Position numbers and translations under genes: made by a program
The notes under the pieces: generated by a model
Databases searched by the model: none
The model's input: only the letters and a program-made list of their open reading frames with translations
Told to the model about the DNA's origin: nothing
Shown here: positions 1 through 6,274 of the stretch, piece after piece
Numbering within the stretch: the stretch's first letter is position 1
Layout of the letters: each line of letters opens with the position of its first letter
Source of the DNA: Pedobacter sp.
Lineage (GTDB): Bacteria; Bacteroidota; Bacteroidia; Sphingobacteriales; Sphingobacteriaceae
Direction: 5' to 3'
Length of the DNA: 10,988 bases
Assembly (NCBI GenBank): GCA_028287885.1
Contig: JAQBOT010000329.1
Location: forward strand, 1 to 10,988

Positions 1-336
1 ACCCGGTTGGAGCAGATATTAAAATCTCTTGACAAGAAGGCTGTAGGCGCCGCATGCGAAGTGGTTGCAGCGTTAACTGAGAAGTCCAACAATCTGATAA
101 AAAAGAATGAGCCCGGTACAGCTATGCGTGATGCAGCCATCATCTATGCAGCACAACTGATTGAGCACTATAAAATTGCGAGTTATGAGGTGTTGCATCA
201 AATAGCGATAGAACTTGAACTTAAGCAGGCAGAGATGCTATTGGAACAATGTCTGCTGGAAGAAAAGAATACTTCCGCTTACTTAAGCCAAATTGCCCAA
301 AACGTTACGAATCCCGCTGCAAGCAGCAAGAGTTGA
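1..336 (+). CDS. DUF892 (YciE/YciF) ferritin-like protein, 3' end
   Basis: The reading frame is open from the first base, so this is the C-terminal part (111 residues visible) of a gene that begins outside the window; the in-frame TTG at 7 is probably not its start. The fragment is almost all helical and carries the DUF892 signature: a positively charged region, then AAxLIEHYKIASYE (about residues 50-63 of the fragment), then a helix ending LEQCLLEEKNT. The Glu-His pair at 55-56 and Glu63 match the conserved acidic/His positions that in YciF-type proteins lie in a ferritin-like diiron helical bundle. Members are often stress-induced (osmotic or stationary phase), but their reaction is not established. 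The tail ends in a short Ala/Ser/Lys-rich segment. It lies 89 bp before the radical SAM gene on the same strand, and that gap holds a promoter-like box, so the two are probably transcribed separately. The family call is fairly secure; the function is not. Confidence 0.85.
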   Translation, partial: TRLEQILKSLDKKAVGAACEVVAALTEKSNNLIKKNEPGTAMRDAAIIYAAQLIEHYKIASYEVLHQIAIELELKQAEMLLEQCLLEEKNTSAYLSQIAQNVTNPAASSKS

Positions 337-400
337 GACATTTGAAGGTCATCAACGGTATAGGGAATGCTGTTTACTTCGTTCGCTGACAAAAAAGCTG

Positions 401-408
401 TATTTTTG
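401..408 (+). promoter_or_regulatory. Bacteroidota -7 box (TATTTTTG) for the radical SAM gene
   Basis: TATTTTTG matches the Bacteroidota consensus TAnnTTTG exactly. It lies 17 bp before the TTG start at 426, so transcription starting about 6 nt downstream would give a leader of roughly 12 nt. The partner TTG (-33) element is only approximate: TTC triplets lie at the right distance (about 378-384). Inferred from motif and position only. Confidence 0.5.
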
Positions 409-425
409 CGGAAAGTATTAGCGAT

Positions 426-1382
426 TTGGGAACTCTGTTAGATTTAGGAATAAAAGGTTACAACAACTACGGTACGCACCTGAAGCAAAAGTACAAGGGT
501 CAACGTGTCTTTAAAGTGATTGTGGATGGTGGATTTACATGTCCTAACCGCGACGGCTCTAAAGGCTATGGTGGATGTACGTATTGTAATGTTGATTCTT
601 TTACACCGGAGTTATCTAGAAAACTGCCAACGATCCGGGAACAGTTAGAGCAGGGAATGGAACGCGGCAAAGGCTTTTACAAGGCAGATAAATTTATCGT
701 TTACTTTCAGCCCAACACCAATACCTATGCACCTGTACATTATTTAAAAATGATGTATGATGAGGCCTTATCTATTAACGCTGAAGATGTGGTTGGCTTT
801 TCAGTAGGTACACGCCCAGACTGTATTGATGCAGAGAAAATAGCTTTATTGGAAAGCTATACGGATCGTTTTGACGTGGATCTGGAGATGGGTATGGAGT
901 CGATCTACGACGATACCTTAAATCAAATTAACCGTGGCTGCAGTCATGGGGAGTTTGTTGAAGCAGTCAAACTGTTGGAGAATTCAAAGCTAGACCTTTG
1001 CGTGCATACGATATTTGGTTTTCCTTGGGAGACTGAGGATATGATGCTGGGCTACATTCATGAAATCAATCGCTTTCCTCAGATCAAGTTCGTTAAATTT
1101 CATCATTTACATATTGTGGAAGGTTCAATCATGGGTGCCAAGTATAAAAAGCAGCCATTTGAGCTATTTAGTTTGGAGGGGTATACAGATCTATTGTGTA
1201 AATTGATTCCTCTATTGCGTCCAGATATTGTTATCCAACGTTTGTTTGGTATTTCCGATTGGGACCTTTTGATCGCACCGAACTGGGGCTTAAACAAATC
1301 AGCCATTCAAACCTATATAGATAAGGAAATTGAACGCCGCGGGGTTGTTCAGGGTTCTGCTTATGTAGCTAGGCTTTTGTAA
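426..1382 (+). CDS. TIGR01212-family (YhcC/YtqA) radical SAM protein
   Basis: A 318-residue iron-sulfur enzyme of the YhcC/YtqA branch of the radical SAM superfamily, expected to reductively cleave S-adenosylmethionine in the cytoplasm. The cluster motif is the family-specific Cys39-x11-Cys51-x2-Cys54 within FTCPNRDG...GGCTYCN. Other visible family marks are FSVGTRPDC (near 125), a GMES stretch followed by NRGC (near 155-170), HTIFGFPWET (near 195) and FHHLHIVEGSIM (near 225-236). The C-terminus ends in VVQGSAYVARLL, like the QGSA ending of YhcC. The start is a TTG: no ATG or GTG lies between the upstream in-frame stop at 387 and the cysteine motif, and TTG gives an N-terminus of normal family length. 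Physiological role is uncertain; I recall that the Bacillus homologue YtqA has been connected to wobble-uridine tRNA modification, but nothing in this window tests that. The last 22 bp overlap the convergent SRPBCC gene. Confidence 0.93.
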   Translation: MGTLLDLGIKGYNNYGTHLKQKYKGQRVFKVIVDGGFTCPNRDGSKGYGGCTYCNVDSFTPELSRKLPTIREQLEQGMERGKGFYKADKFIVYFQPNTNTYAPVHYLKMMYDEALSINAEDVVGFSVGTRPDCIDAEKIALLESYTDRFDVDLEMGMESIYDDTLNQINRGCSHGEFVEAVKLLENSKLDLCVHTIFGFPWETEDMMLGYIHEINRFPQIKFVKFHHLHIVEGSIMGAKYKKQPFELFSLEGYTDLLCKLIPLLRPDIVIQRLFGISDWDLLIAPNWGLNKSAIQTYIDKEIERRGVVQGSAYVARLL

Positions 1383-1843
1383 TCGCCAAACATCTCCGTA
1401 ATCTTTTCTGTTCTGAATTTAAAGATTTGCTGAATCTTCTTGGCAACGAGTAGGCCGTTTACGCCTTTGCCTAATACTCCGAAAGGCATTCCATAGGTCA
1501 GCAGGTCGCGCATCTCTACGCCTCCGTTTATTTCTTTAAAATGATGTTCATGGTGCCAGAACTGGTAAGGGCCGAACCTTTGTTCGTCGACGAAATACTT
1601 TCCTTCTACCATATGCGTAATTTCGGTTACCCAATTTAACTTGAGCCCGAAAAGGGGACTAACCTTATACGTGATGATCATACCCGCATACATGCATGAC
1701 GCGCGCTCCAACTTGGAAGTCACTTCGAATCCCATTTCCTTGGGCGTAATTTTAGCCAGGTTAAGTGGAGATGAAAAGAATTGCCAGGCATCCTTGAGAC
1801 TTATCGGCAGCCGATGGGTAAACTCCAGTTGATATGGTTTCAT
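1361..1843 (-). CDS. SRPBCC (START-like) family protein
   Basis: A 160-residue soluble protein of the SRPBCC/polyketide-cyclase fold, closest to the subgroup often labelled 'cell division inhibitor' or COG4276. Visible signs are the N-terminal strand-helix start (PISLKDAWQFFSSPLNLAKITP, residues 13-34 in two parts), typical of ligand-binding SRPBCC proteins, a central WVTEITH strand (71-77), the PYQFWHHEHHF segment (92-102), and a long C-terminal helix (about 120-152) that would close the hydrophobic pocket. These proteins bind hydrophobic ligands; the ligand here is unknown, and the 'cell division inhibitor' label has little support. There is no signal peptide. The ATG at 1843 is the natural start; upstream is AT-rich without a Shine-Dalgarno sequence. 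It is divergent from amt and convergent with, and overlapping, the radical SAM gene by 22 bp, so it is probably transcribed alone. Confidence 0.85.
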   Translation of the reverse strand: MKPYQLEFTHRLPISLKDAWQFFSSPLNLAKITPKEMGFEVTSKLERASCMYAGMIITYKVSPLFGLKLNWVTEITHMVEGKYFVDEQRFGPYQFWHHEHHFKEINGGVEMRDLLTYGMPFGVLGKGVNGLLVAKKIQQIFKFRTEKITEMFGDYKSLAT

Positions 1844-1943
1844 AAAAAGATAACAAGTCTTTTAACCTTTTAGTTTTTTGCCGTTAACGCAATCGAATCC
1901 AAGAAAGCAGGTAAAAGTTTCATTATTTTATCTTATTTTCGAT

Positions 1944-1960
1944 AATATTTCAAAAATATT
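1944..1960. repeat. AT-rich inverted repeat between the SRPBCC gene and amt
   Basis: AATATTT and AAATATT form perfect 7-bp arms around a 3-nt centre (CAA). The element lies in the 199-bp divergent region and overlaps the putative SRPBCC -7 box and the putative amt -33 TTG. It could be an operator or a chance AT-rich palindrome. Confidence 0.4.
1951..1958 (-). promoter_or_regulatory. Possible -7 box (TATTTTTG) for the SRPBCC gene
   Basis: Read on the minus strand this is TATTTTTG, an exact TAnnTTTG match and the same 8-mer as the box before the radical SAM gene. It would give a leader of about 100 nt. No TTG is seen at 17-23 bp upstream, so the call is weak. Confidence 0.3.
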
Positions 1961-1991
1961 GGCTGATTTACGGTTTTTAAAAGTAGTTTTA
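1959..1991 (+). promoter_or_regulatory. Possible amt promoter
   Basis: TTG at 1959-1961 is followed after 22 bp by TAGTTTTA at 1984-1991, one mismatch from TAnnTTTG. The spacing fits the 17-23 bp reported for Bacteroidota promoters. The leader would be about 45 nt. No Shine-Dalgarno sequence is evident before the ATG at 2043. Confidence 0.35.
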
Positions 1992-2042
1992 GGTTTTAAT
2001 ACCAATAAAAATTAACTTTTAACTGTTTTTTACCGGGTAAGT

Positions 2043-3413
2043 ATGACAAATCTTAATTTTAAACAAACAAGTCCATTTATTATTCTCTTGTTAATTGCAG
2101 TATTTGCAATTTTCATGCCTGTAGTACCGCATTACGATGCTTCAAAGTACAACGCTGCAGATATTGCCTGGATTTTAGTGGCAACAGCACTGGTCTTTTT
2201 GATGACACCGGGACTTGCTTTCTTTTATGGAGGTATGGTGCACCGCAAAAATGTTCTTTCTACGATGATCAAGAGTGTTGTTGCGGCTGGTGTAATTACC
2301 GTCCTTTGGGTTACTGTTGGTTTTAGTTTGGCTTTTGGCGAGTCAATACACGGATTGATTGGCAGCCCGGAAACATTTTTCTTCTTCAAAAATGTAAGTT
2401 CCGGAGCGCCCTGGAGTTTGGCCCCGACCATCCCCTTAACCTTATTTGCGTTGTTTCAATTAATGTTTGCAATAATTACCCCTGGCCTGGTTGTAGGCGC
2501 AGTTGCGGAGAGAATACGTTTCACTTCATATATTTTATTCATTGTGCTATTTGGCATCTTTGTATACTCGCCTCTGGCACATTGGACATGGCATCCAGAC
2601 GGTATCCTGTTTAAGATGGGCGTTCTTGATTTTGCCGGTGGTACGGTTGTTCACATATCCGCAGGTATGGCAGCACTTGCTGGTGCGATGGTTCTGAAAC
2701 GCAGACAATCACATATGGAACACAAGGAAATTCCACCTGCAAACATTCCTTATGTATTGATTGGAACAGGTTTGTTATGGTTTGGCTGGTTCGGCTTCAA
2801 TGCGGGATCCGCTTTAAGCTCCGGTGCTCTAGCAGTTTCTGCTTTTGCAACAACGAATATTTCTGCGGGTGCTGCGGGATTATCCTGGATGTTTTTCGAT
2901 GTATTAAGGGGGAAAAAGCCATCCGTACTTGGATTCTGCATTGGTGCAGTGGTGGGCTTAGTTGCGATAACGCCAGCTGCGGGTTATGTGGCTTTACCAA
3001 CAAGTATATTTATAGGCGTGGTAGCGGCAGTTATCTCTAACCTTGCGGTTTTGTGGAAATCAAAGACCAGCCTGGATGATACTTTGGATGTGTTTCCTTG
3101 CCATGGCGTCGGAGGTATTGTTGGTATGTTACTTACTGGTGTATTTGCCAGTAAGACCGTTAATCCTGCAGGCGTTGATGGCCTTTTCTATGGTAATCCG
3201 GAGTTCTTTTTTATTCAGCTTAAAGGCGTGCTAATCGTAGTTGTATTTAGTTTTGTTGTTTCTTTTGCGATTTTCAAATTGATCAATGTTATTCAACCAA
3301 TCCGTGTAACCTCTGAAGAGGAGGAAGAAGGCTTGGACGCAAGTCAACACGATGAAAAATACCTTCAGGGTACTTTAATCATGGCCACAGGCGTAGAGGT
3401 AGATGTGCACTAA
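2043..3413 (+). CDS. amt: Amt family ammonium transporter
   Basis: A 456-residue inner-membrane channel of the Amt/MEP/Rh family, which takes up ammonium for glutamine synthesis. A hydrophobic segment at 12-28 may be a cleaved signal peptide or an extra helix; eleven membrane spans follow from about 40 to 415. By alignment to E. coli AmtB from memory, the key residues are present: Phe138 and Phe142 in FQLMFA (gate F103/F107), Trp183 (W148), Asp196 in LDFAGGTVVH (D160), the twin pore histidines His204 and His354 (H168/H318), and WFGFNAGSA at 249-257 (W212/F215). The cytoplasmic tail keeps the GLDxxxHxExY motif (430-440), preceded by five glutamates (425-429); this tail couples to PII protein GlnK in other species. 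No glnK/glnB lies beside it here, unlike many amt loci. The stop codon is inside a perfect palindrome shared with the facing gene. Confidence 0.97.
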   Translation: MTNLNFKQTSPFIILLLIAVFAIFMPVVPHYDASKYNAADIAWILVATALVFLMTPGLAFFYGGMVHRKNVLSTMIKSVVAAGVITVLWVTVGFSLAFGESIHGLIGSPETFFFFKNVSSGAPWSLAPTIPLTLFALFQLMFAIITPGLVVGAVAERIRFTSYILFIVLFGIFVYSPLAHWTWHPDGILFKMGVLDFAGGTVVHISAGMAALAGAMVLKRRQSHMEHKEIPPANIPYVLIGTGLLWFGWFGFNAGSALSSGALAVSAFATTNISAGAAGLSWMFFDVLRGKKPSVLGFCIGAVVGLVAITPAAGYVALPTSIFIGVVAAVISNLAVLWKSKTSLDDTLDVFPCHGVGGIVGMLLTGVFASKTVNPAGVDGLFYGNPEFFFIQLKGVLIVVVFSFVVSFAIFKLINVIQPIRVTSEEEEEGLDASQHDEKYLQGTLIMATGVEVDVH

Positions 3414-3425
3414 TAATTAGTGCAC
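3405..3425. terminator. Perfect 21-bp palindrome over two facing stop codons; likely bidirectional terminator
   Basis: The arms GTGCACTAAT (3405-3414) and ATTAGTGCAC (3416-3425) are perfect reverse complements around one central base. The palindrome contains the last two sense codons and the TAA of both amt (+) and the DUF458 gene (-), so both proteins end in Val-His. In RNA it can fold into a stem of about 8 bp with a 5-nt loop on either strand. The forward side is followed by ATTTTAT, a weak U-tract; the reverse side has none. A role as a shared terminator or 3'-end stabiliser is inferred from position; a protein-binding site is the alternative. Confidence 0.55.
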
Positions 3426-3890
3426 CATTTTATCTGCACAAGTAGAGCTGGCGAAAGCCTCTGGCTTTGCCTTAAAAATAAAGCCCATGCTTAATATATA
3501 ACCCATGGCTTCATTCAAAGCCTTGTTCGACTTAAAGGACGGGCTTGTATTAATGTCTGCGTGCACCTCCAGATCTACATCATAAAGATCAAGGAGGTCG
3601 CATATGGCATATGCAGTTTCAATTGACTTCTGAACCTCAACAAGCATCCTTTCCTTGATTCCCATTTTTTGTGTTGTTCTCTCCTGATGAATGTACATGA
3701 ATCCTCCATGATGTGAACGGAGCAACACGATCACCGTTGCGAAATCAGTAATTGGTCCTTTGACTTGCGAGTCGGTACCAATGCAGACCTTAAGCTTGTA
3801 CCCTTTTTCTGTTTCTCGTACGATTGCGTGTTCAATCTCTTCTATAATTGGCGAGTGGATTATCTCACCACTAAACTTTTTCCAGATCAT
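3417..3890 (-). CDS. YkuK/DUF458 RNase H-like protein
   Basis: A 157-residue cytoplasmic protein of the DUF458 family (Bacillus YkuK), predicted to have an RNase H-like fold. The first strand carries IGTDSQVKG (37-45, Asp40), the typical N-terminal acidic position; HADIN (110-114, Asp112) is the second acidic strand; and the C-terminal block has SNKALNEAMGYI (121-132), KAKPEAFASS (140-149) and the final ADK. These match YkuK-type proteins across their length, and the size is normal for the family. No activity has been firmly assigned; nuclease activity is only suggested by the fold. The start ATG at 3890 has no clear ribosome binding site. It faces amt with 3 bp between the stop codons and is divergent from otsAB across 200 bp, so it is probably monocistronic. 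Confidence 0.9.
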   Translation of the reverse strand: MIWKKFSGEIIHSPIIEEIEHAIVRETEKGYKLKVCIGTDSQVKGPITDFATVIVLLRSHHGGFMYIHQERTTQKMGIKERMLVEVQKSIETAYAICDLLDLYDVDLEVHADINTSPSFKSNKALNEAMGYILSMGFIFKAKPEAFASSTCADKMVH

Positions 3891-4011
3891 ATTTCAGGAA
3901 TTAAGACCTTCTTCATTGAGGTTACCTAATTTAGAAAGAAAATATCTGGTAATGGAGATGTTTTTCGTCTTTATTACTCGTATTCAGCGCATTGCGTGCT
4001 TTTTGTGATTT

Positions 4012-4028
4012 TGCATGTCAATGCATGT
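4012..4028. repeat. Short tandem-spaced repeat TGCATGT x2 upstream of otsAB
   Basis: TGCATGT occurs at 4012-4018 and 4022-4028, a period of 10 bp (one helical turn), about 63-79 bp before the otsAB start in the divergent region shared with the DUF458 gene. Two 7-mers are weak evidence; a regulator site is possible. Confidence 0.3.
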
Positions 4029-4090
4029 TGCTTAATGTGTACAAATTTGAAACAATAAAACAGGCAACGTGGTATTTATAGAACAATATT

Positions 4091-6274
4091 ATGAAGAGTA
4101 AAACGATAATTGTGTCCAACCGTTTGCCGGTCAAGATCGTGGAATCTGATGGCAGGTATGAACTAAGTCCGAGTGAAGGTGGCCTGGCCACAGGACTCGG
4201 CTCTATATATAAAAAGGGTGATAACATTTGGATTGGTTGGCCAGGGCTGGATGTTCCGTACGAGAGACAGGACGAAGTTCGCGGACAGCTCGAAGCGTTG
4301 AACCTTATACCTGTCTTCTTAACGACCGAAGAAATAAATTTGTATTACGAGGGCTTCTCCAATGAGGTACTTTGGCCAGTGTTCCACTATATGGTCACAT
4401 ATGCGCACTATGAGCAAAGTTACTGGGCGTTTTATCAAAGCGTCAATAAGAAGTTTGCAGAAGTTGTAATTGACCATGTGGTGGAAGGGGATACCATCTG
4501 GGTACACGATTATCAGCTGTTGCTTTTACCAGGCTTGATCAGAGAAAAAGAAGCTCATGTAACCATTGGCTTTTTTCAACACATTCCATTCCCTTCCTAC
4601 GAAATCTTCCGTTTAATACCCTGGCGGGAAGAGATCATCAATGGTATGTTTGGTGCTGACTTGATCGGTTTTCACACCTTTGATGATGTACGACACTTTC
4701 TCAGCGCCGCCAGTAAAATTGTACTTTCAAAGTTTGCAGACAATGTGATCATCCACAATGAAAGGCAAATTGTTGTGGAATCTTTTCCAATGGGAATCGA
4801 TGATCAGAAATATGAATCACTTGTTTCCGAGCCTGCAGTTCAGGAAAACATAAAGGCAATAAGAGAAAGTTTTGGCGACCAAAAGATAATACTGTCAATA
4901 GACAGGCTCGATTATAGTAAGGGAATCTTACAACGCCTCCTCGCATTTGAGATGCTCTTGCAGAATTATCCGGAATACATTGAAAAAATTATTCTATACA
5001 TGATTGTTGTCCCTTCAAGAGATACGGTTCCTCAATATAAGGAGCTTCGGGAGCAGATTGATCAGCTTGTAGGCAACATTAATGGAAGATTTCGAAGTCT
5101 AAGCTGGGCACCCATCCATTATTTCTACCGCTCATTTCCCATTGAGACCTTGTCTGCATTATATTATTCGGCAGATGTTTGCCTTGTAACGCCAATGCGC
5201 GATGGAATGAACCTGGTAAGTAAAGAATATGTTGCCTCCAGGTCCAATAATGACGGGGTACTTATCTTGAGTGAGATGGCGGGCGCATCCAAGGAACTCA
5301 ATGATGCATTGATTGTAAATCCAAACAATATTGTTCAAACGATGGATACCATCGTGAAGGCCATAAATATGCCGGAGCGTGAGCAACAGACACGGATGAA
5401 AAGTATGCGGTCGGTTGTTAAAAAGTTTAATATCCACCTTTGGGTAAAGAATTTCATGGAGAAGTTGGAAGAGGTAAAACTGATGCAGGCAGCTTTGCTT
5501 ACGAAGTATGCCGGCTCCTCAATTAAAGAGGAGATCAGCAGGAAATATGCAGAGTCAAATACCCGATACTTGTTTCTGGATTATGACGGAACGTTGGTCG
5601 GTTTCAATAGTGACATAGATAAAGCATCACCAGACGACGAATTGTACGAGATTCTTGAAAATCTAACCCGGGATAAATTAAACACGGTGGTGATTATCAG
5701 TGGACGGAAGCATGAAACACTTCAGGAATGGTTCGGCCATTTGAATATAGATATGATTGCCGAACATGGTGCATGGCAAAAACATTATGATGAAGATTGG
5801 AAAAGCTTGCCTTTACTAACAGACCAATGGAAACAGGACATCCGCGCGGTACTTGAAACCTATACAGACCGCACTCCAGGTTCCTTTATTGAAGACAAAA
5901 GTTATTCTTTGGTTTGGCATTACCGGAAGGTAGAAGAGGGCTTGGGCGACCTCAGAGCGCATGAGATAATAAACCACCTAAAGGTGACCGTTTCCAACAA
6001 AGGCTTACAGCTGATGCCTGGTAATAAGGTGTTGGAGTTTAAAAACATTGAGGTAAACAAGGGTAAGGCGGCGCTCTTCTGGCTCCATGAAAAGGATCCG
6101 GATTTTATCCTCGCACTTGGTGATGATCACACCGATGAGGATATTTTCAAAGCATTGCCACAAGACGCATTTACAGTTAAAGTTGGCGGCAACATTTCTG
6201 CAGCGACTTACTATTTAAGGAATCCGACTGACGTCAGATCCCTTCTTAAGAAGTTGACTGCTACAGAAATATAG
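4091..6274 (+). CDS. otsAB: Bifunctional trehalose-6-phosphate synthase/phosphatase (OtsA-OtsB fusion)
   Basis: A 727-residue cytoplasmic fusion that should make trehalose in two steps: UDP-glucose plus glucose-6-phosphate gives trehalose-6-phosphate, which is then dephosphorylated. Residues 1-465 are a GT20 synthase with its known ligands (E. coli OtsA equivalents from memory): SNRLP with Arg11, the GG loop at 30-31, Trp95 (W85), Asp140 in VHDYQLL (D130), His164 (H154), Arg272 and Lys277 in DRLDYSKG (R262/K267), and Asp371/Glu379 in [11 protein letters not shown] (D361/E369). Residues 490-727 are a HAD phosphatase: nucleophile Asp497 and Asp499 in DYDGT, Ser537 in ISGR, Lys657, and GDDHTDED (677-684). 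Both halves look catalytically complete, unlike fusions with a degenerate half. Start is ATG at 4091, without an obvious Shine-Dalgarno. The end overlaps the convergent GH15 gene by 14 bp. Trehalose serves as an osmotic and desiccation protectant. Confidence 0.96.
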   Translation: MKSKTIIVSNRLPVKIVESDGRYELSPSEGGLATGLGSIYKKGDNIWIGWPGLDVPYERQDEVRGQLEALNLIPVFLTTEEINLYYEGFSNEVLWPVFHYMVTYAHYEQSYWAFYQSVNKKFAEVVIDHVVEGDTIWVHDYQLLLLPGLIREKEAHVTIGFFQHIPFPSYEIFRLIPWREEIINGMFGADLIGFHTFDDVRHFLSAASKIVLSKFADNVIIHNERQIVVESFPMGIDDQKYESLVSEPAVQENIKAIRESFGDQKIILSIDRLDYSKGILQRLLAFEMLLQNYPEYIEKIILYMIVVPSRDTVPQYKELREQIDQLVGNINGRFRSLSWAPIHYFYRSFPIETLSALYYSADVCLVTPMRDGMNLVSKEYVASRSNNDGVLILSEMAGASKELNDALIVNPNNIVQTMDTIVKAINMPEREQQTRMKSMRSVVKKFNIHLWVKNFMEKLEEVKLMQAALLTKYAGSSIKEEISRKYAESNTRYLFLDYDGTLVGFNSDIDKASPDDELYEILENLTRDKLNTVVIISGRKHETLQEWFGHLNIDMIAEHGAWQKHYDEDWKSLPLLTDQWKQDIRAVLETYTDRTPGSFIEDKSYSLVWHYRKVEEGLGDLRAHEIINHLKVTVSNKGLQLMPGNKVLEFKNIEVNKGKAALFWLHEKDPDFILALGDDHTDEDIFKALPQDAFTVKVGGNISAATYYLRNPTDVRSLLKKLTATEI

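Noticed and set aside
1103..1306. Minus-strand open frame inside the radical SAM gene, and similar frames inside amt and otsAB
   Set aside because: They are antisense or out-of-frame shadows of genes with complete conserved motifs.
3952..4008. 18-codon ATG ORF in the DUF458/otsAB intergenic region
   Set aside because: Too short, no ribosome binding site, no recognisable leader-peptide character such as runs of regulatory codons followed by an attenuator hairpin.
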